Assembly: GCA_016202865.1 (NCBI GenBank)
Contig: JACQNV010000018.1
Location: 1 to 11,553, forward strand
Direction: 5' to 3'
Source of the DNA: Candidatus Aenigmatarchaeota archaeon
GTDB taxonomy: Archaea > Aenigmatarchaeota > Aenigmatarchaeia > QMZP01 > JACQNV01
DNA: 11,553 nt
Each line of letters starts with the position of its first letter. Positions within the stretch are counted from its first letter, which is position 1. Shown here one piece after another: positions 1 to 7,291 of the stretch. The position numbers were made by a program, and so were the translations under genes. The notes beneath the pieces are model-generated. The model worked only from the letters and a program-made list of their open reading frames with translations, made no database searches and was not told the DNA's origin.

Positions 1-33
1 AATATTAGATAAAAAGCAACTAGACAAAAAATC

Positions 34-55
34 TGCCTTGGAGATTTGCAAGGCA
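34..55. repeat. 7-bp perfect inverted repeat (possible leader hairpin)
   Basis: TGCCTTG (34-40) and CAAGGCA (49-55) are perfectly complementary around an 8-nt loop. The repeat ends 11 nt before the ATG at 67. No T-run follows, so it does not look like a simple terminator. It may fold in the 5' leader of the first gene, or be the remnant end of whatever lies left of the window. A 7-bp stem can arise by chance. Confidence 0.3.
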
Positions 56-66
56 ACTGGAATATT

Positions 67-651
67 ATGAAAAGTTCGATAGCGGTGATTATAATTGTGA
101 TTTTGTTTGCTGCGGCATTTGGCGGGGTTTATCTATATTTTAATCAGGCCAAAACAACTCCAGGAATTGATATAAAACCGCAGGCAGTGGAGTATGTCGA
201 TTCAGAAAGAGGGTATGCCATCACTTCACCAGCTGGCTGGACAAGGGATATTGCGACTGCAAGGAAACTCGGTGAAGGTTTGAGGGTCATGTTTATAGGT
301 CCTCAGTTTGGTGATTTCATTACCAATGTTAATGTCAATCAAGGTTTCTTTGGTGAGGGTGGGATAAACTGGAAAAACCCACCAGGACCAAATTTTAGGA
401 ACTATAAAGTTGTTTCATATTCCAATCTAACCGTTGGAAATTTAACCGCGAAGGAGCTTGTATATACAGCAGACATTAACAATTACAAAGCCAAAAGCAA
501 GTTTGTTTACATTACAAAAAGCGGGAATTTCACACAAAGCGAGAACTTTTATTTGGTTGCTTATACCGCATTGGAAGAAAACTATGACCAGTTTTTGCCT
601 CTTGCGCAGAAAAGCGTAGAGTCTTTCAGGCTTTTACCTAGCGCGATTTGA
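67..651 (+). CDS. Membrane-anchored PsbP-like (DUF1795-type) protein
   Basis: This 194-residue protein probably faces the cell exterior. Residues about 5-26 form one hydrophobic segment after a short basic start, so it is a signal anchor or signal peptide. The rest resembles the PsbP/DUF1795 fold. It has the typical opening Y-x-DSERGYAITSPAGW (about 43-58) and the typical close, with a YLVAYTA strand (162-168) followed by a helix ending in SVESF (183-187). Several N-x-S/T sequons (for example N120 and N125) would suit a glycosylated surface protein. I chose ATG 67: an in-frame TTG at 46 adds seven residues but lies within the hairpin at 34-55. The next gene starts 7 nt downstream, so they are probably co-transcribed. 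The biochemical role of archaeal PsbP-like proteins is not established; only the fold is suggested. Confidence 0.7.
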   Translation: MKSSIAVIIIVILFAAAFGGVYLYFNQAKTTPGIDIKPQAVEYVDSERGYAITSPAGWTRDIATARKLGEGLRVMFIGPQFGDFITNVNVNQGFFGEGGINWKNPPGPNFRNYKVVSYSNLTVGNLTAKELVYTADINNYKAKSKFVYITKSGNFTQSENFYLVAYTALEENYDQFLPLAQKSVESFRLLPSAI

Positions 652-658
652 TTTCATT

Positions 659-1402
659 ATGCCAGTTTTTACAGATATACAAAATAAAAGAAAAAAGGGC
701 CCACTACACTTTACTCTTATCGATCCGGATAAACAGGAACCAGCAGAGGCTGGAAAGCTTGCCAAGATGGCTGAAGGTTTTGGATCAGATGCTATAATGG
801 TTGGCGGCAGTTGGGGAGATGCATTTGGCAACAAATTAAATCAGACAATCACTGAGATTAAAAAGGCTTCTAAGTTGCCTGTTATTTTATTTCCCAGCTC
901 TGCGCAACAAATTTCAGACAAGGCAGATGCTATATTTTTCATGTCCTTGCTCAACTCTAGATCAACACAATATTTGATAGATGAGCAGGCTAAGGGCGCT
1001 GTTTATGTCAGGAAGTTTGATTTGGAGCCTCTGTCAATGGCTTATTTGATTTTTGAGTCAGATTCTAATACAGCTGCAGGGTGGGTTGGAGATGCAAAAC
1101 CAATACCAAGGGACAAACCTGAAATAGCAGCTGCTTATTCTCTTGCTGCGATGTATTTTGGGATGAAAATGGTTTATTTGGAAGGCGGTTCTGGGGCCAA
1201 GCTTTCTGTTCCTCCAGAAGCTATAGGCGCTGTAAAACACGCTGTTGGGAAAGACATGCTTGTTATTGTCGGCGGCGGCATAAGGGAGCCGGAAGTGGCC
1301 AAGGAAAAGGTCAGGGCCGGAGCAGACATCATTGTTACTGGGACGATTGCTGAGGAAAACAGAGACAAACTGAAGGAGATTATTAAGGCGATAAAGAGTT
1401 AA
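659..1402 (+). CDS. Geranylgeranylglyceryl phosphate synthase (GGGPS)
   Basis: This enzyme joins geranylgeranyl diphosphate to sn-glycerol-1-phosphate, making the first ether bond of archaeal membrane lipids. The 247-residue length fits the family. It is a TIM barrel whose phosphate-binding landmarks are visible: LIDPDK at 20-25, GGSWGD at 49-54, FPSS at 78-81 (FPG is more usual), NS at 99-100, YLEGGSGA at 173-180, GGGIR at 205-209 and AGAD at 220-223 followed by TGT. The segment VGDAKPIP (143-150) and the tyrosine- and alanine-rich helix after it match the larger group II enzymes, which form higher oligomers. The gene lies between the PsbP-like gene (7 nt) and the HD gene (4 nt). No convincing Shine-Dalgarno sequence precedes the ATG. 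The family is closely related to bacterial PcrB, but the archaeal context and group II features favour GGGPS. Confidence 0.96.
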   Translation: MPVFTDIQNKRKKGPLHFTLIDPDKQEPAEAGKLAKMAEGFGSDAIMVGGSWGDAFGNKLNQTITEIKKASKLPVILFPSSAQQISDKADAIFFMSLLNSRSTQYLIDEQAKGAVYVRKFDLEPLSMAYLIFESDSNTAAGWVGDAKPIPRDKPEIAAAYSLAAMYFGMKMVYLEGGSGAKLSVPPEAIGAVKHAVGKDMLVIVGGGIREPEVAKEKVRAGADIIVTGTIAEENRDKLKEIIKAIKS

Positions 1403-1406
1403 TTTT

Positions 1407-2060
1407 ATGGAAGTTTTGGAGAACCTGGAGCAAGAAATAAAATCTCTTTTTTCATCTGAAAGCAGCGGGCACGATTTTGAGCATCTTAAAAGAGTGCTGA
1501 ATATTGCTCTACATATCCAGAAAATAGAGGGTGGAGATAATATTGTTGTTGCCGCTGCGGCTTTGTTACATGATATTCACAGATTGATTCAGCAAGAAAC
1601 AGGCAATTACTGCTCTCCAAAAGATTCTATACCAAGCGCCAAGAAGATTTTGGACAAGACTAATTTACCAAGAGAGAAGGTTGATAAAATACTTCAATGT
1701 GTAGAACACCATGAAGAGTATGGGTTTTCTGCTAATGGAAAAAAATCAAGGGATATAGAGACGCAGATTTTACAAGATGTTGATAGGTTGGATGTGATAG
1801 GTGCTATAGGTATTGGTAGAACATTTGCATATGGTGGTGCATACAACATCTCAATGTGGGTTCCTGAAATTCCTTTAGAAGGCAAAAAATATGAGCATGA
1901 AAAACATGACCCATCTACAATACACCATTTTTACAACAAGCTCCTAAAATTAAACAAGGATATGAACATAGAGACAGCCAAGAAAATGGCTAACAAGAGA
2001 CACAAGTTTTTGGAGAATTTCCTGAAAGAGTTTTTCGCAGAATGGAAAGGGGAGAAATAG
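1407..2060 (+). CDS. HD-domain metal-dependent phosphohydrolase
   Basis: This 217-residue protein belongs to the HD superfamily of metal-dependent phosphohydrolases and is probably cytosolic. The metal ligands are all present: H26 in the GHDFEHLKRV segment, H55-D56 in LLHDIHR, and D126 in LQDVDRLDVIGA. Between them, VEHHEEYGFS (99-108) supplies further histidines. The stretch QDVDRLDVIGAIGIGRTF (123-140) is characteristic of the YedJ-like/COG1418-type single-domain HD proteins. Their natural substrates are mostly undefined; nucleotides or other phosphoesters are plausible, and I do not assign one. It is the last gene of the plus-strand operon, 4 nt after GGGPS, and ends only 3 nt from the stop of the convergent HIT gene. 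The neighbourhood does not show a functional link with lipid synthesis. Confidence 0.9.
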   Translation: MEVLENLEQEIKSLFSSESSGHDFEHLKRVLNIALHIQKIEGGDNIVVAAAALLHDIHRLIQQETGNYCSPKDSIPSAKKILDKTNLPREKVDKILQCVEHHEEYGFSANGKKSRDIETQILQDVDRLDVIGAIGIGRTFAYGGAYNISMWVPEIPLEGKKYEHEKHDPSTIHHFYNKLLKLNKDMNIETAKKMANKRHKFLENFLKEFFAEWKGEK

Positions 2061-2063
2061 GAT

Positions 2064-2498
2064 TTATTTTAAATATTTCTTGAAAGCATCAGAAAGCAGG
2101 TTTCTCTCTTTCTCTGTCAAAGGCTCGTTTTTGTAGGTTCCTGGGGCTTTTGGCAACTGGACTGGTTGGGCCCAAGTTTTGCCTGTTTTTTTCCTGCCAT
2201 AAATATGGACATGAAAAATTGGAGTATAACCAGGCAACAAACCCCAATTACCATTATATTGTAAATTTGCCCACTCAACAATTTTTAGTTTTTCAACAAT
2301 TATATCAGCTACCTTTGCAGCTAGAACAAAAGCTTTACCGCAAAGTTCTGGGTCATCCCAACCATTTGCAAATTCCTTTTTTGAAAATATTCTTAGATGG
2401 ATGCCTTCTTCCTTTGGGATGTGCGGATTTGAAGATGTTGATATTGAAAACTCATCATTGCTCCACAATTCAAATCTTGGCGGAAATTTATCTGTCAT
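2064..2498 (-). CDS. HIT-fold (histidine triad-like) protein
   Basis: This 144-residue protein resembles the histidine triad superfamily of nucleotide hydrolases and transferases. The core motif reads FHVHIYGR (95-102), where H98 is in the position of the usual nucleophile. The third triad position is Tyr100 instead of His. Other matching elements are NPHIPKEEG (24-32) followed by IHLRI, and the NLQYNGNWG stretch (78-86), which recalls the asparagine-containing nucleotide-binding strand. HIT enzymes typically cleave NMP-X bonds; HxHxQ variants act as nucleotidyl transferases. With HxHxY here, activity and substrate are open. The gene begins 17 nt after the stop of paralog A and is probably transcribed with it. 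GTGAT directly abuts the ATG, too close to serve as a standard ribosome site. Confidence 0.75.
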   Translation of the reverse strand: MTDKFPPRFELWSNDEFSISTSSNPHIPKEEGIHLRIFSKKEFANGWDDPELCGKAFVLAAKVADIIVEKLKIVEWANLQYNGNWGLLPGYTPIFHVHIYGRKKTGKTWAQPVQLPKAPGTYKNEPLTEKERNLLSDAFKKYLK

Positions 2499-2515
2499 AT
2501 CACTGTGCTATTTCT

Positions 2516-3475
2516 CTATAACCCATGTGGGTATATCTCAACTAGAGAAAATCTGTCTGTTTTATGTTTTCTATTCCACTTTTGTATATTATTTTTCCAG
2601 TCGTGTCCTTTTCCATAAACTACAACAGCCACTCTGTATGATCCATCAGATAGTAAAGAAAGTAATCCGTCTTCTCTATCGTCATCTATTAGCCTTGATA
2701 TTCTATCTATTTCTTGTTGAGTATATACTTTTCCTTTCAGGACTTCTATTAACTCGTCATGTGCTCGACGGGCGCGTGTAAATATTCTTTCATCCTCAGT
2801 TGCCGTTGCCCATAGCTTTCCGTGAAGAGTTGCTTTTGCTGCTTGATATATTACCGAAGTTGTATCTCTTGGAAAGCCAGTAAAATCGTTTCCCGGATAT
2901 AACCTACCCAGTGCTGCCACTATTGCTGTATGAAGTTTGCTCATGTCTGGGGTTTCTGTTATTTTAGGATCTGCTCTTACAACCTCATCTACTAAATCAT
3001 TTATCAAGACTTCGTTATCCACTGTGAGACCCTCTACATAAATAGCGCGTAGAGTATAGTGGTCTCTTATTTCTGTTACAATTCTATATACATCATTAAA
3101 TACTCTTGCTGCTTCGAAATCTATAGTTTCAAGAGATGTTGGTTCATATGTTCTTCCAGAAAGTTTTCTCAGCTCCTCTACTTGCTTTAGTTGACGTTCC
3201 GTTAAAGAGTGGGTTATTTGTATGTGAACCATCAGATTTCTCGAGCCTGCATACTTGTGTTTTCTAACTCTAGATGCTCCAGGTAGGTTTTCAGGAAAAT
3301 TATCAACTGCTCTGTCTGTCTCTGTTTCTGTATAGCCAATTACTGGTAGGTTGTCTAGATAGCCGCGAGAGTTAGCCCAGTACCCTCCAATTAAAAGTGG
3401 TATAGATAATGCTGCCGCTTTTAACCTGTTTCTAGATTTAGGCTTCTTTTTAATATCAACTTTCTTTTTCTTCAT
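2516..3475 (-). CDS. Paralog A: membrane-anchored putative TIKI/TraB-like protein
   Basis: I do not recognise a named family. The 319-residue protein starts with a Lys/Arg-rich stretch (1-18) and a hydrophobic segment (about 19-35), followed by the conserved GGYWANSRGYLDNLPVIGY (30-48). By the positive-inside rule the remainder would be outside the cell, with the protein anchored rather than cleaved. Positions shared with paralog B are VHIQITH (83-89, with H84 and H89), YVEGL (146-150, E148), DDDRED (264-269, R267), and VVVYGKGHDW (284-293) holding GKGH. The TIKI/TraB/EreA/ChaN superfamily is defined by GxxH motifs, conserved glutamates and an arginine in a similar order, so distant homology is possible. 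The first GxxH lacks its Gly here. Metal-dependent hydrolysis would be speculation. The HIT gene follows 17 nt downstream, and a TATA-like box lies about 40 nt before the ATG. Confidence 0.75.
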   Translation of the reverse strand: MKKKKVDIKKKPKSRNRLKAAALSIPLLIGGYWANSRGYLDNLPVIGYTETETDRAVDNFPENLPGASRVRKHKYAGSRNLMVHIQITHSLTERQLKQVEELRKLSGRTYEPTSLETIDFEAARVFNDVYRIVTEIRDHYTLRAIYVEGLTVDNEVLINDLVDEVVRADPKITETPDMSKLHTAIVAALGRLYPGNDFTGFPRDTTSVIYQAAKATLHGKLWATATEDERIFTRARRAHDELIEVLKGKVYTQQEIDRISRLIDDDREDGLLSLLSDGSYRVAVVVYGKGHDWKNNIQKWNRKHKTDRFSLVEIYPHGL

Positions 3476-3510
3476 AGGTTTTCTATACCTAGAGATAGTA
3501 TCAATATTAG

Positions 3511-3520
3511 CTTTATAAGT
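3511..3520 (-). promoter_or_regulatory. Putative TATA box for paralog A
   Basis: On the minus strand the sequence reads ACTTATAAAG, a good match to an archaeal TATA box. It is centred about 40 nt upstream of the paralog A ATG. With the usual spacing of about 26 nt to the start site, the leader would be about 14 nt. It lies in the 65-nt gap after the NFACT stop codon, so paralog A and the HIT gene can be transcribed apart from the scpA-scpB-NFACT unit. Confidence 0.5.
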
Positions 3521-3540
3521 TTTCTGTTAGAAGTAATCTA

Positions 3541-5499
3541 CTACACGATCTCGCCTCTTCCAGAAGGTATGCAATTCTGGATGTCTGAGAGCTGGATTTT
3601 TTCTATAAAGTATCTGTCCTCTGGTTTTGATTTTAAAAGGATTTTGTTCTTTACTTCTTTTGCAAGATGCGATAATTCCTTGTCGCCTGGCTCTATTGTG
3701 ATAAAATAATTTGCATGTTTTCTGACAGCCATTACAGGACCGCAGATTATTTTTGCAATTGACTTCTCTTTATCGATTTTTATCCCAACTGATATTTTCA
3801 GTTCCATATTTCTGAACCAGATTCTAGATCCCTGAATCACAAAGGAGCCTTTTGGCAGGGAGCCATCTGGCTTTGTTGCCTGTTCTGGCCTGAAGGCAGA
3901 GACATCTACCGTACCAACTCCTCTTGTCCACGCTTTGGAATTGGATGCAGAAAATTCAGCAGCTTCTTTCAGTGTCACTTCATCTATTCTTTCTGTTGGC
4001 TCGTCTTTTTTCTTTTTTGTATTCGGAAGTTGGGATTTTACTAGAACAAAGGCTGCCCCATGTATGTCTGCGTGCAAGAGAAAATCGTCTTTTTCTGCGT
4101 GTTTTTTTACAATTGTTTCATTTTGAGTCTCATTCCTACCGGCAATAACCAATCGACCTGAGGATGATATGAACCACTTGAACTTTTCATACCATTTTTT
4201 CCTTTCCTTTCTCATTGGAGCAGCTTGCTTCTCCTGTTGGATTTTTGGAATCACTATCTGTTGCTGGACTACTGTTTTGGCGCCTTCCAGTTTCTTTTTT
4301 GCCTTCTTGGATTCCTCATAATATTCAGCTGCGTTCTGCTCTATTGATTTGTTGAAGTTTATTTTGATAATTTTATCTGAAAGGCTAAAGTCTACTATGC
4401 CTTGGTTCTCGTTTATTGATTTTACTTCAGGAAATGTTTTTAGATCCTCCTTTATTTCAGGCCAATTTTTTCCAGAAGACAAGGAAGACCTTATTTTGCT
4501 CACAACAGAACTTATCAGCGTGTAATTTGTGTATATCAGATCGGCTGTCTCCCTGGTTTCTTTTGTCGAGACGCCGAGTTTTTCAATTTTCTTTTCCTGC
4601 ATTAATTTTATATACTGCATCTTCGCTTCTGCTTCTTCTTGCTTTTTATCCTGCTCTAGTTGGGATTTGGTTGTCTCTTTTTTCAGGAAAAACTCGTCAA
4701 AGGCTTCAGATAGTGTTGACATTCTCTGCGGCTTTAGTTTTTCTGATTTCAATTCTATTGAGGATATTGTGCTAAGGTAAATTGATGGTGATGGCATGGA
4801 TCTACCAATGTTTTGCACAGCAATGTAAATTTTTGACAGCTCATCGTCTGAAAGGTCCTTTGTCATTTTGTTTTCATCTACACCGCTCAGAAGGCAGATT
4901 TCTTTTGAATATTGCTTGCCAAAACCAAAAACAGTGGCCAGTATCACAATCACTTTTTTATATTGAATTGTGAATGTTTTTTTGAACTCCAACTGGTCCG
5001 CACCAAATGGGTCTAGGTTAGATTGTGGATATTTGTATAGTTGTTTTGGCTTTATTTCCCTGTCCCTCCATTTTTGCATTTCAAGGGGCATTATAATCTG
5101 GTGCGACAAATCGCAAAGTATAAGGTTGCCTTTTGAGAATAATTCAAGAACCAGAAAATTGTTTTCTGTCTCAATTTCTATTATTCTGTCAAAGCCTTTT
5201 TGGGAGATGTTTTTAATCTTTGTATTGGAGAGGTGTTTGCGCAGAAACATGCAGAAGCTTGGTGGTGTTTGGGGCGCCTCCTTTTTGTATTTTGTGAGGA
5301 AGATTTTGTTTTTGTCAACAAAAAGCCATTGCGGACCTTGGACTGTGGATATCTCAAATAAAAACTGGTAGACTCCAAAGGATTCGTACTGGTAAATTTT
5401 CCTGATAATGCCGCCTATTAGGGCCTGCTGCAGCTCTTTGACAACAAACCGCATGTCCAAGGATGACATTTCATCTCTGCTCTGAACAAGTTCTTCCAT
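3541..5499 (-). CDS. NFACT family protein (archaeal RqcH/Rqc2/NEMF homolog)
   Basis: Members of this family bind large ribosomal subunits blocked by peptidyl-tRNA; Rqc2 and RqcH recruit tRNA there and add C-terminal tails that mark the stalled chain for degradation. The 652 residues carry the family layout. NFACT-N spans about 1-165, with PSFCMFLRKHL (80-90), GFDR (102-105) holding the Asp-Arg pair needed for tailing in studied members, and KWRDREIKP (143-151). A helix-hairpin-helix region (about 190-210) follows, then a Lys/Glu-rich coiled coil broken by a small globular part (about 275-425). NFACT-R (DUF814) starts at KKWYEKFKWF (434-443) and includes HADIHG (476-481). The tail ends in PSGRGEIV. 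Residue 11 (ATG at 5467-5469) is an alternative start and begins the family-typical MSSLDMRFVVKEL. The gene lies 44 nt after scpB on the same strand. Catalytic detail in archaea is inferred from homologs. Confidence 0.95.
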   Translation of the reverse strand: MEELVQSRDEMSSLDMRFVVKELQQALIGGIIRKIYQYESFGVYQFLFEISTVQGPQWLFVDKNKIFLTKYKKEAPQTPPSFCMFLRKHLSNTKIKNISQKGFDRIIEIETENNFLVLELFSKGNLILCDLSHQIIMPLEMQKWRDREIKPKQLYKYPQSNLDPFGADQLEFKKTFTIQYKKVIVILATVFGFGKQYSKEICLLSGVDENKMTKDLSDDELSKIYIAVQNIGRSMPSPSIYLSTISSIELKSEKLKPQRMSTLSEAFDEFFLKKETTKSQLEQDKKQEEAEAKMQYIKLMQEKKIEKLGVSTKETRETADLIYTNYTLISSVVSKIRSSLSSGKNWPEIKEDLKTFPEVKSINENQGIVDFSLSDKIIKINFNKSIEQNAAEYYEESKKAKKKLEGAKTVVQQQIVIPKIQQEKQAAPMRKERKKWYEKFKWFISSSGRLVIAGRNETQNETIVKKHAEKDDFLLHADIHGAAFVLVKSQLPNTKKKKDEPTERIDEVTLKEAAEFSASNSKAWTRGVGTVDVSAFRPEQATKPDGSLPKGSFVIQGSRIWFRNMELKISVGIKIDKEKSIAKIICGPVMAVRKHANYFITIEPGDKELSHLAKEVKNKILLKSKPEDRYFIEKIQLSDIQNCIPSGRGEIV

Positions 5500-5543
5500 A
5501 GTATTAGTTATATGGAATGGATAGAAATAGGTGAGTTAATGCA

Positions 5544-6230
5544 TTATTTCAGGTCGTCAACACTGAGCTCTTTTAAAGGTTCGACATCTGACTTGGACTC
5601 TTCAACAGCGTCTGTCACAACCTTGGATTTCTTTTTTGGCTTGGCCTCATGTGTGTCGATTTTATTCTCAACTTTGTTTTCTTGCTGTGTTTCAGGTGCC
5701 ACAGAAAATCCTTCTAAGCTGGTTTGTATCCTTTCTTTTACAGACTCCTTACTCTCACCAAAGTATTTTTCAAACTCGTTTGTGACTTTAAGTATTTTTG
5801 TGTGACCGACCCTTTCTGATTTTATCAGGCCGCGCTTTTCCAGCTCTTTCACATAAACATATAATTTGTTGCCCTGCATTTTTACCAGATCAGATTGCTT
5901 TATAGGCTCCTTGTAGATTACAACAGCCAGTGTTCTTTTTGAGCCTTCTGAAAGGTCAGAATAAGGCGTTAAATTTGCAACTTTCGGCAGCAGCTCTTGC
6001 TTCACCTGCATTTGCCAACCTTGTGGCGTTTCAACAACTTCTATTCCTCTTCCAGAATACTCTTGTTGAAGGGTTTCTATTTCCTTTTTCAGTAGTCCTA
6101 GAGAACCTATAGAAGATATTCTCATCAATTCGTCCATGGATAGCGGATTCGGTGACATAAATAAGGCAGCTTCAATTAAGGATTTAGCCGAATTTTGCTG
6201 ATCTAAAAGTTGCGGTTTTTCTTGACGCAT
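5544..6230 (-). CDS. scpB: Segregation and condensation protein B
   Basis: ScpB is the kite subunit of the SMC-ScpAB complex: a dimer of winged-helix proteins that binds the ScpA kleisin and helps SMC organise and segregate chromosomes. The 228 residues show the two winged-helix domains at about 15-80 and 92-158. The first contains SLIEAALFMSPNPLSMDEL (17-35). The second contains LAVVIYKEPIKQSDL (101-115) and ends in KVTNEFEKYFG (148-158), a well-conserved ScpB finish. After about residue 175 comes a low-complexity charged tail with a KPKKKSK patch and an acidic last part, likely disordered. Its ATG follows the scpA TGA after one base (TGATATG), implying translational coupling and matched stoichiometry. 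Bacterial ScpB is often somewhat shorter; the extra length is this tail. Confidence 0.95.
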   Translation of the reverse strand: MRQEKPQLLDQQNSAKSLIEAALFMSPNPLSMDELMRISSIGSLGLLKKEIETLQQEYSGRGIEVVETPQGWQMQVKQELLPKVANLTPYSDLSEGSKRTLAVVIYKEPIKQSDLVKMQGNKLYVYVKELEKRGLIKSERVGHTKILKVTNEFEKYFGESKESVKERIQTSLEGFSVAPETQQENKVENKIDTHEAKPKKKSKVVTDAVEESKSDVEPLKELSVDDLK

Positions 6231-6231
6231 A

Positions 6232-7131
6232 TCATTTCTTTGTTTTCTTAGCTTTTAATTTTTTAGGTTGTTTGGATTTGGGTGATTTTTTGATTTCTGG
6301 CTCCTGTTTATTTGTTTCCAATTTATTATCCTGAGGCGCGCCAAACTCGGTTGTCTTCTTGACATAAATTTCCTCGAAAAAGTTATCTTGCCTACAGTAA
6401 ACCTTTTTACTGTGATCTAGATAGACAAGAGGCAGGAAGGTGTTTATCACATGCTCCCTTTTCCATTCTGGAACTAATTTTGAAAACTTGACTTCCTCCT
6501 CGCTTATTGAACCCAAGACTTCATGTATTCTTTTGTATAACACATTTATTCTCTCTGCTATGTTTTCTGTGCCTATCTTTATCTTTTCCTTTATCGTGGC
6601 TGTCCTCACAACTCTTCTTTCCTCTGATCGAAGGGCTCTCTTTAAGGCGTTTATCAGGTCGGTGACCACAATTTTTCTTGTCGGCCTTCTTTTGTCTGCC
6701 AACTCAAAGGTACCTATCTCAAGCTTCTTGAAACCGTTGATTGGCTGTGGCTCTTCCATTGAATCGAAAAAACTCTCGTTTTGCCCTTCTCCTGGGATGT
6801 CTACAAGCTTTAGGTAATCTGATTTCATTTTCAGAAGTGTTGAAGATATTATCACATATTTTGCAGGAATTCTGAAGTCCAGCTCCTTTGTTTTTTTAAT
6901 GGAATCTAGGAAAGACGATGCTAGGATAGCTAAATCTAGGTTCCATGGATCCAAACCTTCAGAAGCAATTATATCGTAAATTATTTGTTCCCAGGAATAA
7001 TCAGCGCCTATTAGGCCGACAAGCCTCTGTTCAGTAACAGAACTAATTGGTTGAACCGAAGTTTGGCCATTCACAACAGTAGGCATTTTAATTTGTTGTT
7101 CTAATTCTTGCCCCTGGCCATTCGGTTCCAT
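6232..7131 (-). CDS. scpA: Segregation and condensation protein A (kleisin)
   Basis: ScpA is the kleisin that bridges the SMC heads and recruits ScpB. With the chosen start it has 299 residues. The N-terminal SMC-neck-binding part includes YSWEQIIYDIIASEGLDPW (45-63) and NLDL (64-67), then ILASSFLDSIKK (69-80) and the helix ending KMKSDYLKL (101-109). The middle linker is variable. The C-terminal winged helix (about 220-260) contains VINTFLPLVYL (228-238), which binds the SMC cap. The last 30 residues are very Lys-rich. The frame stays open upstream to an ATG at 7224 (330 residues), but that extension reads through the TATA-like box at 7157-7170 and looks unlike kleisin. ATG 7131 therefore leaves a leader of only about 6 nt. 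No smc gene is adjacent in this window. Confidence 0.93.
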   Translation of the reverse strand: MEPNGQGQELEQQIKMPTVVNGQTSVQPISSVTEQRLVGLIGADYSWEQIIYDIIASEGLDPWNLDLAILASSFLDSIKKTKELDFRIPAKYVIISSTLLKMKSDYLKLVDIPGEGQNESFFDSMEEPQPINGFKKLEIGTFELADKRRPTRKIVVTDLINALKRALRSEERRVVRTATIKEKIKIGTENIAERINVLYKRIHEVLGSISEEEVKFSKLVPEWKREHVINTFLPLVYLDHSKKVYCRQDNFFEEIYVKKTTEFGAPQDNKLETNKQEPEIKKSPKSKQPKKLKAKKTKK

Positions 7132-7156
7132 ACATGATATAGTATTGTTGAGGTAA

Positions 7157-7170
7157 CTTATATATACAAA
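7157..7170 (-). promoter_or_regulatory. TATA box for the scpA-scpB-NFACT unit
   Basis: On the minus strand the sequence reads TTTGTATATATAAG, a strong TATA-like element centred about 32 nt before the scpA ATG at 7131. At the usual archaeal TATA-to-start distance, transcription would begin about 6 nt before the ATG, giving a nearly leaderless message. This supports 7131 rather than 7224 as the scpA start. Confidence 0.6.
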
Positions 7171-7225
7171 GAGGCAGTATACTGGTTTTGGTGATTGAAA
7201 TTTATTTTTGGATGTACATAACACT

Positions 7226-7262
7226 GTTATACTTTATTTTGTAACTTCTTTAAAGTAATAAC
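7226..7262. promoter_or_regulatory. Imperfect inverted repeat, possible operator
   Basis: The left arm GTTATACTTTA (7226-7236) and the right arm TAAAGTAATAAC (7251-7262) are reverse complements except for one extra base in the right arm, with a 14-nt spacer. The repeat sits in the divergent gap between scpA and the AbrB-like gene and ends 2 nt before the A/T palindrome at 7264-7273. AbrB/MazE-fold proteins bind as dimers and often control their own promoters, so autoregulation is plausible. In DNA this AT-rich, chance repeats are not rare. Confidence 0.4.
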
Positions 7263-7263
7263 A

Positions 7264-7273
7264 TATTTAAATA
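7264..7273 (+). promoter_or_regulatory. Putative TATA element for the AbrB-like gene
   Basis: TATTTAAATA is a perfect palindrome centred about 24 nt before the ATG at 7292, which suggests a leaderless transcript. The spacing is slightly short for an archaeal promoter. A second candidate, CTTTAAAG, lies about 15 nt further upstream and would give a leader of about 12 nt. Which of the two is used cannot be settled from sequence. Confidence 0.45.
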
Positions 7274-7291
7274 GGTAAATCATATATTGGT

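Noticed and set aside
46..66. TTG start adding seven residues to the PsbP-like protein
   Set aside because: It begins inside the hairpin at 34-55. The ATG at 67 gives a normal basic-then-hydrophobic signal anchor.
2150..2781. Overlapping plus-strand frames of about 125 residues
   Set aside because: They lie antisense to the HIT gene and paralog A and show no family features.
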